Shown piece after piece: positions 12,885 to 25,124 of a stretch of 64,000 bases of DNA (position 1 is its first letter; each line of letters begins with the position of its first letter). The notes beneath the pieces are model-generated. The model was given only the letters and a program-made list of their open reading frames with translations. It was not told where the DNA came from and searched no databases. The DNA lies in assembly GCA_023846275.1 (NCBI GenBank), contig CM043872.1:30060670-30124669 (forward strand), in the 5' to 3' direction. A program made the translations under genes and the position numbers. The DNA comes from Vanilla planifolia. Taxonomy: Eukaryota > Streptophyta > Magnoliopsida > Asparagales > Orchidaceae.

Positions 12885-15800
12885 AACCCCTTCACTACCA
12901 AACAAATTGCATGTTGCTGCTTTTTGGTAACTTGATTTCCCTCTCCCCAAGCTCACATTGTCTCTCTCTACGTTGCTATTGAGATTATTGATCCTTTGAA
13001 CCTTGACAAAGCTGCCACCATTCCTTTATTCTTCACTTTAGCCATCTTATTTGAAACTCTATTGGTTTGAATCCGCCATCCTTTCTTCCTTTCCCATTCT
13101 CACTTTGTCAATCTCCATCTCTTAGCCAATTTGGTTGTTGCCACACTCGCTGTAGAGACCATTGGATCTTGTGGACTTGTCAGCGTCACCTATCTTTTGT
13201 TTTGGTATCCCTTGTGGGTTTTGTTGGAGAGCCATCACTCTAAATTTTCACCATTTCCATTGCTGGCGAGATCTTGTCCTCATCTTTCACAACCATCATT
13301 AAGATCACTACATAAACTTCATTTTATCGGTTTTATAAATATAATTTTGCTTTATTTAGATTAAAGCCAAACTGAAAGATCTAATTTATTAAATTATAAT
13401 ATGTTGCTTAAGAAATTATTTGTAAACTAACTCAATTAGGTTATGTGATATATTACAATTAGTTTTTCTTTAATTGTGAATTTTGTGTTTTGGAGATGAA
13501 TTATATTAATAAAGTATCAATATTAATATTTAGTAAGTGATTTGATATTTTGAATACTATTGTGATTCTATATGTTGTTTTTGGTTGCTCTAATTGACTA
13601 TAGATCATGAGTTTGGTAGATCCAATAAGTTTTCATAAATGAATTGTAGATTTTAAGGTTAGTGGCTCTTGTTAACGGATGAATATATTTTTTATTGTTG
13701 TTATGTTTTCTTGGCATTTGTTATAAGGTAATGTAGTTTGTATAGTTATTATATATAATATCACAATATTGTATTTTTTTGGTTGTATTATTTCAAATTT
13801 AATTTATGAGCATGTTGTGCCAGCATAAGGTTTTGTGAATCTTATTGTTGTTTAGTTTTTTTTTCAATCATTATTCTATATCAGTTATGTTTATCCATAG
13901 ATATTTTATTCCACACCACATCTTATTTTTTTCATGATTATTATTATTGTGATCTAGATTCTTTTGCCTTCTTTTTGAGTCAAACCAAATCATCGATTAG
14001 AATCTCCTTTCATTCTTCTTAGTCCTTTAGCTATAAATACCTAATGGGTTGGGACTCACTTGCCTGGGTCTCTTTTATGGGAGCATCAATGACACACCTT
14101 ACTGGGGCAATCTTTTCTACTTCGTTTCTATTGTCACTCCTGTCACAATTGACGTCATGAGCACTTGAGAAGATACGAGTTCCTAATCTCTACTCCTTAA
14201 CTCCTCTTATATATATATATTCATATGTATATATGTATATACACACACACATGTACAATATGTTTGCATGTTAGCTTGGATGGATGTCTTAATATTGGTT
14301 TAGATAAGATGTTGGGGATGTGATGTGATCAACTAATTTGGTTGACGGATTTGCGAAATGTTGATTCTATCGATTTAGGTTGGTTATGAGTCTCATATAA
14401 CAAGGGAACCATAGCATATGACATGATTGTTTTGTTACATTGTTATAATGATGCTAAGAATATGCACACTTGTATTTATGTTGATAGATAAACCTCGATA
14501 ATGGAATGACATACTCATCATATTGTATGATGAGATACTCTTGGTTATTGATATGAGCAGTATCGTGATTTTGATTCATATTGTTGGCTATGTGGTTATG
14601 TTCATGTAGATTTTTACTTGATTTTTTTAATGTGATCATACCTATTTATTTTCCATATTTTGCCCTGGTCATTTCTTATACTTTAGTAGGTGGTTTCATT
14701 TATTTGTTGTGTTGCAAATCCATATGTTGTGTTTTCTTGTTTTTTTGGATCCAGTTAAATTGATAAAGGAGTTTTCATCACTTGAGCAGGTTAATGATGT
14801 TGTTTTGGGGTGTGTATTAGATGTTTGTTTTCATTTCAATGATTTTTTGTTGATATGAACATTTAAATATTTATTTCAATGGTGTTTTGTTGATTTTGAA
14901 CATGTAAAATACTTGTATTTTTAAATAATTATGCTTATGACATATGTCAATAGTATTGTTTTGGGATGTGTATTAGATTATCATGCCCTATTTCAATGAT
15001 ATTTTATTAATGTCAAACATTTAAATACTTATGCTTTTCAATACTAAAATGAGTTTTTTTCTTATTTCCTTTGTAGTTATATTTTTATTTTTATTATGGA
15101 ATGGAGCTTGTAATGCTTAGTCTTGATTGTTGTGTTGTCAAGTAATGATTATGATATTTTTTTTAATCTCTTGTAGCCTAATTGAATTGCCTTCTAAACC
15201 TAGGGTGTGACATTTATAGACGGTCAAACCTGACCTTGCTACTCACTTGTTGTACTCTTGTTGAACCATGCTTAGTCCAATTGTTTGGTTAGCCTCTTAT
15301 TTGTTGCATTTGGATTAACATTTCTAGTCCCTTGAAGTATAATAATACTAGATTATATTGTTTTAGAATTTATAATTACGTATATTCTTATTGATAAATT
15401 TTTTGTTTTATTTTGCTTTTTCAAGGATAGATGCAGCAAAATTCTCTTAGATGTAAAAAATAGTATTTTCTTTGCTTAAATGAAAATTTTGATCACTAAA
15501 GTTGTAGTTGATTCTCTTTATTTTCGTTTTATAAATTTCTTGATTTCTTTAATAAAATTGGTTGCATTTCACAATTTATATCGTTGTTATTTTAAACTTA
15601 AATAACAATTTGTTCTTTAAAAGTTGTTTGGTATCTAAATTGTTCTTAATATATTCATGTAACACATGTCATGTGGTGGTGTTAGTCACAAGTATATCTT
15701 AAATTGCTTATGAAATAAATATTTTGCATAATAATTTTTTGGTATTCTAATTACAAAACAAATAGAAGTTAAACGAATATAAAGAATAAACACCTTAATA

Positions 15801-17636
15801 AATATAAAGAAGCCTTAAGGCTTAAAATTTTTCATGATATCACATTTATTAATTGTTGATAGACAAAGTTGATGCCATTTGTTAAGTGTCTCAATAATTA
15901 ATTTAACAAAAAAGGGGATATATATATTTATTGTTTAATCTTTGGATTTTTGAATGAGTACCAAATTTGAATTTTACTTGGAAAAAATGAAACAACTGAA
16001 CATGGAGATTCAAATTCAGATGAAGATGAAGTAGAAAGGGCTTTTTGAGATGGTGTGCTCGGATTCTAAGGAATATATTTAATGAGAATAATTAAGAAAA
16101 AATTGATGATCATGATTCTTAAGACCAAATGAGACACACAAACGTATTACAAGTGATTTGCAGATATTTAGAAAGAGTTATGTTTAGATTACAAAAAGTT
16201 TTTATATATAAAAATTATGATTAATTTCATGTGAAGTCTCTCAATGGTTGGACAAATAATCGATTTACCTTGTTGCTAGAGTTAAACAAATGCTTTTGCA
16301 CGATGCGTGTGTCCTTAAAAGTTACTATGAAAACAATGAAGTATTTTTGTGACTTGGTTTTAAATTATGAAATTGTTAATGTATGTTGAAATAATTATGC
16401 ACTATTTAAAAAAGAATTTTGACTATGATAATTATTCAATTTGTTTTAGAATCCAAGTTAAGAAGAACAAAAAAATAATAGCAAAATATAGAGATATAAA
16501 CTAATATTTCAAAGGTTATAATGAAGGTGATAGAAATGAAAGTACATTGATTTTGGAACCTTAAGGCACTTTGTTGACTTTTTGGTTGGGAAAAGCTTTA
16601 CAAAATATATCTTTATTGCGCATTTTGTTATTACCTGATCTCACTATGTTAAGATATTGATCGTTTTGGTTATCTTATATTGCCAAAAAATGGATTTTGT
16701 CTTCAAAATTTGCATTGGCATTTTAAGATCAATTTTTCACATATAAACCTAATAATTATTTCATCAATGGTTGTTGTAAAATTATTCATTGTCGTATCTC
16801 TCCACTTAGAAATCTGTCAGAAACCTCTTAAGATCATTTCTTGTAGGACCAAGATTTCAAGGTTAGATTCCCCGTCTTTTGTCTTGGATGTTACAAATCT
16901 ACTAGATTTGTTTTCTATTTCATTTTCGAACTACATCACATTTTCGGGGGTACCGTTTTGATACTAAATTGTCATGAATCAATTTCACCAAGTTAAAGTA
17001 TTATTTTATTTGATAGTCACATATCAACCAAAACAGACAATACCTCGATATAGTGGAATTGGATTACGATAATTCTTGTAGCACCCGGGACTGAAGAGGG
17101 CAGGGAGTATGAACTCAACGGTTTTGTCCCAAAAAAATGGCTTCGAGGGGCGCCTGATGGGTTTCTAGATGTAACTGTATATGGATGGATAATTCATATT
17201 AGTTATGAAAGGAATAATTATGAGATATATATGGGAGACATTGGTTTTAACAAATAGATACACTTTTTTATGGCAAAATCTGCCTTTAATCAGTATGGGA
17301 CAACTAAAGGGGATGCATTGACATAATAAGATCATAGCATGACAATACAATTTACAAAATGTACCATTAGGTTTAGGTAGTGATTGTTTGCCTCTTTGAA
17401 TATATCAGTTTTTCATATAGTGTGTTGCCAGCTGTTTATAATTTACTGCTGTGGTAATGCTAAGGAATTTCTTACTCTGATATTTTTGTTGATCCTTGGG
17501 TCCAAAGCATCATGATATTGATAATTTTTATGCATATTTATAAGCTTTAATTGATGGATGGCAAGAATTATAGAAAGATGAGTTAGAAATTTATGATGCC
17601 TTTTAGAAGGGCAACTTCAAGCCACATGCTGCAGTT
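12885..17636 (+). repeat. Long dispersed repeat, copy A (about 4.75 kb)
   Basis: This block aligns along its length, in the same orientation, with copy B at about 30490-37138. Shared anchors include CTCTCCCCAAGCTCACATTG near the left end, ATACTCATCATATTGTATGA in the middle, and GAAGGGCAACTTCAA at the right end. At about 17075 the sequence TTCTTGTAGCACCCGGGACT resembles plant LTR-retroelement sequence. The plus-strand open stretch 16680-16961 has a partly alignable counterpart at 36177-36467, but neither resembles a known protein. The element class is not settled; a non-autonomous LTR-type element is my best guess. Copy A lacks the 1.9-kb insertion seen in B. Confidence 0.75.
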
Positions 17637-17639
17637 TAA

Positions 17640-18597
17640 TGGTTTTTTGCATGATTTTCTAGCTTACGCATAGTTGTCATGTGGAGTATCAAAGGAAAAT
17701 TGGCATGTCATTGCAGTAAGGATATTTACATGATTATCCTTAAGCACAAGCATAAGATGTGCTTCTGTGTTGCATTGATGTTCTAGAAGCTAATCATAAG
17801 TGGGAAAAAATTCAATATCATTTAATGGAAGGCAAGACTTGGATACGCACCTAAGCTATTATTTACTGATTAAGTACTGAAGCACTTAAAAATGACAATG
17901 ACTGAATCTAGTGATTTTTATATTAGATGTAATGAATTTATTTTTAGTTACAATGGGAAGAAATGAAGTATTGTAGTATTGCAAAAATGTTATTTTACAT
18001 AACTTTGATGAGATGTATATTGAAAAACATTAGTGATGACAATATCTTGGACATTATAATGAACGTTTCAGACAAGTTAATTTGAATGCTGTCTTTGACA
18101 TAAAAGAAATGAGTTTTTGGGAGGAATTATATTTCCACTGGTAAGTCAACTTTTTGTTTCTTGTTCCACCAGCTTGTCATCTACCACCAGCTTTTTGTGG
18201 TGTTGTGCATAAAGATTTATTATCCTTTAGTTGAACTGGCCATTTTTCTAAAAGCATCTGTTTTTATAAACATTAAATATGTATATATTGGACACTTAAG
18301 TGTTAGAGCTCGTATGGTGCTATGAGACCCTCATTAGTTGTTTGAGCTCCTTCATACCTAATTTCCCGTTATTGATACCTGTTATTTATGACCGGTTTAA
18401 CATTCTCGATTGTTGATTTTCTGAGCAAGAAATGTCTTATGATGTGCAAGTGGATGCACTACTATCAGTTGACTTTTTTCTTTGCTTATTGATTTTTTTT
18501 TTACTTGTTGTTCTGACAAATTTCGAAATTCATCTTTTTTTATTTTCTGTGAATGCAGGAGCACAGTTGGGCACATAACACTATCCAGTTGAGCACA
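17640..18597 (+). promoter_or_regulatory. Upstream region of the cyclin L gene with a 5'-UTR splice acceptor
   Basis: No coding sequence. A consensus-like acceptor (pyrimidine-rich tract, then GAATGCAG) ends at 18558, 39 bp before the cyclin ATG. The leader is therefore probably spliced from a noncoding exon further upstream. I could not place that exon; no CT-rich leader-like segment is obvious between repeat copy A and here. Confidence 0.5.
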
Positions 18598-21500
18598 ATG
18601 ATCTACACTGCAATAGATACCTTTTACCTCACTGATGAGGAGCTTAGAGATTCCCCTTCTCGAAAAGACGGCGTGGATGAAGAGTCAGAGATGATGCTGC
18701 GAATCTATGGGTGTGATCTTATTCAGGAAAGCGGCATCCTCCTTAGATTGTATGCTTCTTTCGATTTAGTGGCATTATGTTCTATTTTGAATAGTTTTAG
18801 CTGCATAATGTTAGTTAAGGTTGTGTATAAGTTTTCTTAGATATGGCTTGACTTTGCTAGACCTCAGGCGGTAATGGCCACTGGGCAGGTTCTCTTCCAT
18901 AGGTTCTTCTGTAAGAAATCTTTTGTACGCTTCAGTGTCAAGGTAATAAATATTTGTTTTTTCTCTGTGAATTGGGCTTTACATTTCTCCATCTCTTATA
19001 TGTAATATTTGTTTATGTAGAGGGTAGCAGCTAGTTGCGTGTGGCTGGCCTCAAAACTTGAGGAGAGCCCTAGAAAGGCAAAGTACATCATTATGGTTTT
19101 TCATCGAATGGAGTGTAGAAGAGAGAATTTGCCAATTGTGCATCTTGATGTATTCTCTAAGGTAGGGTTTTCTGTTATTTAATATGGCTATAGCTCCAAC
19201 TCTAAATTGCTTTTGTTTGGTTTTATAGTCCAAACAAGAGGTGCCGTGTCAATCTGGCAGGTGCTGTGTCAATCTGGCATATCTTCACATGTCGTCATGC
19301 TTCATCTGATTAACACTGTAGTTATTTCTTTCATTAGCATGCTGTTATTGCATCTCTATTTTTGAATGTCAACTGTTCTTTTGGGCAAAATCACGTCTTT
19401 TGCTGTTGGTTTTTTCAAAATTCTGTTTTGAGTTGCCCGTAAGTGCTGATACTTTGTGTTATAATATTTGCAGAAATACTCTGATCTGAAGAATGACTTA
19501 ATTAGAACAGAAAGACATTTGCTGAAGGAGATGGGTTTTGTCTGCCACGTGGAGCATCCCCACAAGTTCATATCAAACTATCTGGCCACCCTTGGAGCCC
19601 CTATTGAACTTAGGCAAGAAGCTTGGAACCTTGCAAATGATAGGTAAATTTATCTTTTTGCCTTTTTTCTGCATGGATACACTTTTTTGGGAGTTTTTTT
19701 GTGAGATAGATAATTTATATATATTTTAGAGTGTTGATTTCTATGCTCTCAATATCGAAGAAATGGATGCGACAAGAAGTCAATTGTGCAAAAGAACTAA
19801 CAAGATTGGATTAGATGAATGGGATCAATAATAGCCTAAAGGTATTAATAGTATAAAAGAACACCAAGATTTGTATGATTTGGCTTCGTGCCCACAAAAT
19901 AAGTGGGGGTGATCTACATACAAGAAGTGATAACACTGATGTCCATAATGTTGCAAACAAGTTCACTGTTCTCTATATCTAAAATACTCCTAATTCTTTA
20001 GAACCAAGGATCATTCCAAATGTTTTGGTAATCAATATGATACAACAAAGAAAAATATTGAAAAAGATGTCTTATCCAACTATCCTAGCTTCTAAATCAA
20101 TAAAAATGGTCATTGACATGTAATGACTATATCATGAATAAGTCCCCAAATCGTCTTGACTACAAGTCATTTTCAAAATACAAGTTGTCTCAAAAAAAAA
20201 ATCTCCTTGGATTAATATTTTTGTTTGTTTGTTGCATTTGATGCTGTTTGAGGTTCTGAAAAATTGCCTTCTCATCTTAATAAACTGGAATTAAAACCAA
20301 ATTTTGCTGAAATCTAATACAATATTGTTTTGTTCCTCGGCTTCCTTACCATTTTTGAATAGGGATTTGGTAAAACTTTCTTTGCGGCAATTGTGATTGA
20401 GTAGCTCTTATTGCACAAGATATTTGATGGTGCTATTAAGCTTCTGTTGAGCTGCTTATGCTTAGTTTGAGTGATTGATACAGGAAATTTTGATGTTTTT
20501 TAACCATCCTTAAATAATTGGGAGCAAAATTCACACCCAATGCAAAAGGCATGGCGGAGCACATTGGTGTGTTTAATGTAGAGCACAAGCGAAAGTTGCA
20601 TTGGCAGGACTGATCAACAATGTGAATGGAATTGTAATAAAAGAACCCCATAGGATTGGAAGGTGTTGTTGACATGCTGTGACAGTTTGTGTTTATCATC
20701 AGGAGAAATTTGGTTGGATTTTGTTAGAACAATTCTATATTATATAGGGGGTAGAAAAGATATTGAATAGGAAGATTGTTTTTTAATTTTAATAAGTCCT
20801 GGCATTGGTCAAAATTGTCAAACCAAGGTGTGATTGCTAATCAATGCCCATAGCATCATTAACTAAAATGCATGTATTTATAAATAAGCCTTCTTAAAAA
20901 ATTATTGATCTGAGTATATAGGAGTGTTGTCTTTAGATGTTCTATCTAAATTTTAATATTTAGCCTTAGGTCATCTTAAGATTTTCTTGGTTCGCTTTTC
21001 TCGATGGTCATAAGTGTTCAATAATTTCACTTGCCTGTTTTAGAATTTGTTTTTATTATGGTTTGGATCCAATAATCAAGAAATTTAGAATTTTTTGTTT
21101 GCAAAATCCAAGTTCCCTAGTATTGTCGCAAGGTTCGGCTATGTTCTCAAAATCAATGAAATTTCAGTTACCGTTCCGGTTACTATTTTGTTTCATACTG
21201 ACTCTTCTGCTGACCAAAACCTAGTCTATCTATGAGTTTCCTATTCATGAATCATTTTGGTGCATTTACTACTGCAAGCTGTGCTATATTTGGCCTAGAA
21301 AGGTTCAAAGTTAATCCCTCTTATACTTCGTAGATTGATGCAAGAGCCTATGAATCTCGGAAAAATGGAGGAATAGATTTCTTGTCTGGTTTCATGCGTT
21401 GGTCTTTGTTTTGAAGCTGGTTAGTGTTATTGACTGTGGGTTGAAGCTTCTATTATCTGCAAGCTATCTTCTAGACATCTGAATTGTTTTTTAAATATTG

Positions 21501-23690
21501 AATTACCGGGTTTGTACTTTTGTCCTGTAGTCTTCACAATTTTGCTCGCAATTTTCTAAATCTTTTTAATAATGTGTTTAGTCTATATAAACACTTCCAT
21601 ATCTTTCAAATGTCAAAGAGGTTCATGTGGGTGGAAGCTTTGCTAAGATATTCATATGTAGGTCTGTAATTGGTTGTTTGCTACTTGTATATTGTCCAAT
21701 TGTATGTAGTTTTTATAATTAAATTATTTTTTTAACAAATATTCTTCTCTTTAATCTTTTCTTGTATTTCTTATTTCCATCATTTTTGTCGTTTAGAGCG
21801 TGCATTTTAGATTCTATAAAAGCATTTTTAACTATCTTGCAAATGCAACTGGTGATAATGTTCATACATAAAATATGTTTCCTTAGCTCTAAACTAGAGA
21901 CATGATTTAAGCTTTTTTTTTAAAGACATTTTTATTGTCTTTAAGATTGTACTAGTTCATTTGCCTTGTTTAGTCTCCTACAAACTTCAAAGTCGATGTC
22001 TAAAATCATTAGCCATTGTTCATTGGTGAAAAATGTTCCTTGAACAAATTTGCTATCTTGCCATCTAAAGGATTCGTTTTCTTCCTAAAACAATAATTAA
22101 GCTGCATTCTTAAATAACTTCATTGTAAGTAATCAATTGTTGTTTTTCCTATTTAAGAAGTTTTAAAAATTATAATATATAATGAATTGAATGCTAAAGT
22201 TTTTTTTTAATCTTATTTATTAAGCTCTTAAAACCCATAATCACCATAAAAAAGCTCTAAAAATCCATTGCTTCCCTTTCTATATGCACATTAATTTATT
22301 TTTTGATAAACATATTTTCAACTAGTTAAGTCCCTTGTATTAAATCCGCCAAACTATATTAAAATTTATCTTTTATACTCATATCCAATCTTGTTTAAAA
22401 GGAATAGACACTGATGGTATCGATACGTTCTCGAGATATAATAATATTAAATCTATGCTTCTTGTCGTCTCTTGGAATATTGGTTCGTCTCAACTATGGA
22501 TACTAGCGGTTGCCTGACCTATAACTATTAGGCTAAGGATTTATTTCTAGTAGCTATTATTGAATGACTTCAGTTACTTGCGATCTTTGTTTTTGGGCTA
22601 CGTACCGTATTGAATTGAAATTTGTTTTGAGCTAATTAGTAATCGCTTTTTTAACCTTTGTTTCCCCCTTTTTTTTTTTTTTTTGGCAGTTTGAGAACAA
22701 CGTTATGTGTCCGGTTTAAGAGTGAAGTTGTAGCCTGCGGGGTTGTATATGCAGCAGCTCGTAGGTTCCAGGTTCCTCTCCCAGAAAACCCACCATGGTG
22801 GTTTGTCTTTGATGCAGATCAGGCTGGCATTGAGGAAGTTTGTCGAGTTCTCGCACATCTCTATAGTCTTCCAAAGGCACAGTATTTACCAATCTACAAG
22901 GAAAATGATTCTTTTACATCAGCCAGCCGAACTGCTAATCCACAGCCCCAAGTTTCTCAGGTGATATCTTCATTTTGTGAACTTTTAGTTGGTTGTATCT
23001 TCAACTGAATACTTGATTTGTTTTCCTAGGAAACTTGTGCTAATGGTGTTGCTAATGACTCCAGTACTCCTAAGTCAGCAAACAACCTGGAGACTTGCTC
23101 ATCCAAGGATTCCATTATAAAAGCAGCCTTGGACAAGCTGAAGGAATCCAAGAAAGCTGATGAGGTGCCTTCTGAGGTGGATTCTCAAGAAGATTATTCA
23201 GTAAAACCTAAGAGCGATTATAAATCAGATGTTATTGCAGAAAAGAGTCGTGAAAGGGAAAGGGAGAAGCTTAAATCCCGAGAACGGGATCGCGAGAGCA
23301 GGAGTAGGGACTCTGACCGTGACAGCAGGGGTAGAGACTCAGACAGGGATAGGGAACGGGATAAGGATAGAAGCCATAGGGTGAAGGACAAGAGCTCAGG
23401 TGCTTCTTTTGTCATTCAACTTTCGTATACTATTTGTTGTTTTTTTGGCTCCTGAAACCTTTTAGCTAAAATCTATGCTCAACCCTTCTACTGCAGGACA
23501 CTCTGAAAAACCAAGGCATCATTCATCTAGGGGTATGTTTTGTGTTTGCTGGAGATTATAATACCTGTTATAGATTACAACGTGTTCATGATTTGAGTCA
23601 TTTGTTACATTTTTACCAGATAGAAATGAGTACCACAGCTCTCACTCTTCTCGTGACAAAGATCGCCATAGGCATCATGCATACTCCTGA
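18598..23690 (+). CDS. CYCL1-1: Cyclin L (arginine-rich cyclin, CYCL1-1-like), 8 coding exons
   Basis: Coding exons are 18598-18749, 18861-18942, 19021-19161, 19474-19643, 22690-22960, 23030-23399, 23497-23532 and 23620-23690. All introns are GT-AG and the phases join without a stop, giving 430 aa (the Arabidopsis protein is of similar length). It begins MIYTAIDTFYLTDEEL. Residues about 30-150 form the first cyclin box, with PQAVMATGQVLF, ASCVWLASKLEE and the H-R-M-E-C-R-R-E-N-L block. The second box covers about 150-260, with GFVCHVEHPHKFISNYLA, VVYAAARRFQVPLP and VCRVLAHLYSLP. Residues about 310-425 are charged and Arg/Ser/Asp-rich, with RS- and RD-type dipeptides, ending RHHAYS. L-type cyclins are nuclear-speckle proteins that partner CDK11-type kinases and act in transcription-coupled splicing. 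The ATG is chosen because it matches the conserved family start; an upstream in-frame ATG at 18553 lies across the leader acceptor. The seventh exon is only 36 bp. Intron 4 is 3.0 kb. Confidence 0.95.
19644..22689. other. Cyclin L intron 4 (3.0 kb)
   Basis: The donor is AG/GTAAAT and the acceptor follows a long T-run (TTTTGGCAG). Inside are AT-rich DNA and an 87-codon open stretch on the minus strand (20436-20699) with no recognised family. The 3-kb size against 69-312 bp for the other introns suggests old insertions, but I could not name one. Confidence 0.7.
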
Positions 23691-24458
23691 ACCCAGCTGT
23701 ATCATTGGATGCAGACGAGAACAATTAGCAACAAGACAAATGCTTAAAGAACGGAGGTTTTAGGGTTTATATGATTCCATGATAAATGAAGTTGACAAGA
23801 ATTTATTTTCTCGTGAGATCTATCATGAGCTTATTGTATTCTTTGATACTGTAGACTTCCTGGCCTTAGAAGGTGATAATCACATTAATATCAGATCCAT
23901 AACAATGGTTAAGGTTGTCAATGATTTGATTGAGTTGATCCAGCCCTTGTTTGTGTTGAAGATGTAATCTGGTGTTTATGTGATGCACTATTTTGGCATG
24001 ATTCGAGTTTTTCTGCTATCTCCTTAGTTAAGTGAATAGTGACGAAAGCCGAAGTAAAAAATAATTAAGAATTGATTAGTGAAGTCTCAAATAATTAGTT
24101 AAGTAAATTAGAGTTTAATTGATGAATTTAAATCGGAATAAATTGAAACAAATGATTTGAGGAATGCATAAATGCAGCACTAACGGTAGGAAAAACTCTT
24201 CCGTTATCTCTATTTCACTAACGTAACAAAATACAAGGTAAAAGGAATACAAATATACAGTGGTTTTAAAGAAGGCAAGGTGTTATGCTCACCCCTCTAT
24301 TCAGGTTGATTGTACTCAAGTCAATGTCCAATAAAATAGTTTGAACATTTATATAATTAAATATTACAATTTTACTAAATTTTTTTTTTAAATTGTATCC
24401 TGAACAACTCATACTCCTCATAAGACAGACCCGCAATAACTGATCCCCACCTCTCAAA
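23691..24458. other. Cyclin L 3' region and thioesterase promoter interval
   Basis: These 768 bp separate two same-strand genes. The first 300 bp or so are presumably cyclin L 3' UTR, with a small open frame at 23779-23967 that I judge noncoding. The rest is AT-rich and presumably contains the thioesterase promoter. No clear TATA box or other site could be fixed. Confidence 0.5.
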
Positions 24459-25070
24459 ATGGTAATTCCGGTCGAGCTCGACGCGCCGCTCCACTCCATC
24501 GGCTTCGAGATCGACGTACTCTCTCCCAAGGAAGTCACCGGGTACTTCCACGTCACCCGCGCATGCTGCCAGGTAACCTTCTCTTCCTAGATTCCTGACT
24601 AACGACGGCGACGATTATGACCTTTGCGCATACGTGGCCCGAATCCAGCCGTTCATGGTACTGCATGTTGGCGTGCCGGCGTTGATCGCGGAGGCCCTTG
24701 CCAGCATGGGCGCATACGTGGCTTGTGGATTCCAGCGAGTCGCCGGCGTCCAGCTCAGCGTCAACCATTACCAGACCGCCGTTTTCGACGACCTCGTCTT
24801 CGCCCGCGCTGAACCGGTCGAGATCGGCCAAGAAGTCCAGGTTCTACAATTAATATTAATTTGTGTAGATATATATATTTATTGTAAAATTTGCTTTTGT
24901 TTTTTAATTTTTAACAGATATGGAAAGTGTGTCTGTGGAAGATGGATAAAGCGACGATGAAAGAGGAGAGTCTCATAGCATCATCAACGGTCACGATTCG
25001 ATCGAATATGAACATGCCTGAACCTAACACCGAAGCGGTGCTTGCTTTTAAAAACTATGCCAAGCTGTAG
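24459..25070 (+). CDS. DHNAT1: 1,4-dihydroxy-2-naphthoyl-CoA thioesterase-like hotdog protein, peroxisomal type
   Basis: Coding exons are 24459-24572, 24649-24840 and 24918-25070 (38, 64 and 50 codons plus stop), all phase 0, giving 152 aa; the family is about 150-160 aa. The start PLHSIGFEIDVLSP matches the family N-terminus. Residues 39-60 form the hotdog helix with H44, E53 and ALASMG, where the Glu is the likely catalytic base of this 4HBT-type fold. GFQRVAGVQLSVNH and the Gln-Ile-Trp-Lys-Val strand follow. The protein ends AKL, a type-1 peroxisomal targeting tripeptide, as in plant DHNA-CoA thioesterases that act late in phylloquinone synthesis. The usual His-Gly-Gly motif reads His-Val-Gly here (codon GTT at 24667). 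Exons 1 and 2 are strikingly GC-rich compared with exon 3 and the surroundings. Paralogues in this family may use other acyl-CoA substrates, so the exact substrate is inferred. Confidence 0.92.
24573..24648 (+). repeat. Thioesterase intron 1 with a 13-bp duplication of exon 2 sequence
   Basis: This 76-bp intron contains GCGCATACGTGGC at 24626-24638, found again at 24710-24722 in exon 2. Each copy is followed within about 15 bp by a (T)TCCAG-like string. The copy in the intron supplies the acceptor region (GAATCCAG) used for exon 2. Confidence 0.75.
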
Positions 25071-25112
25071 CCATATCTTTCTTTCTCTACTCAACGTCAT
25101 TCGGATTTATGT

Positions 25113-25118
25113 TTAATA
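25113..25118 (+). terminator. Candidate polyadenylation signal AATAAA of the thioesterase gene
   Basis: AATAAA lies 43 bp after the stop codon in a T-rich context. Plant signals are loose, so this is a plausible but unproven site. Confidence 0.45.
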
Positions 25119-25124
25119 AATTTA

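Noticed and set aside
18553-18597. Upstream in-frame ATG of cyclin L
   Set aside because: It overlaps the splice acceptor ending at 18558, so it would be removed from the mature mRNA; the conserved start is at 18598.
23218-23415. Minus-strand Ser/Leu/Arg-rich open frame as a gene
   Set aside because: It is the antisense shadow of the cyclin L Arg/Ser exon.
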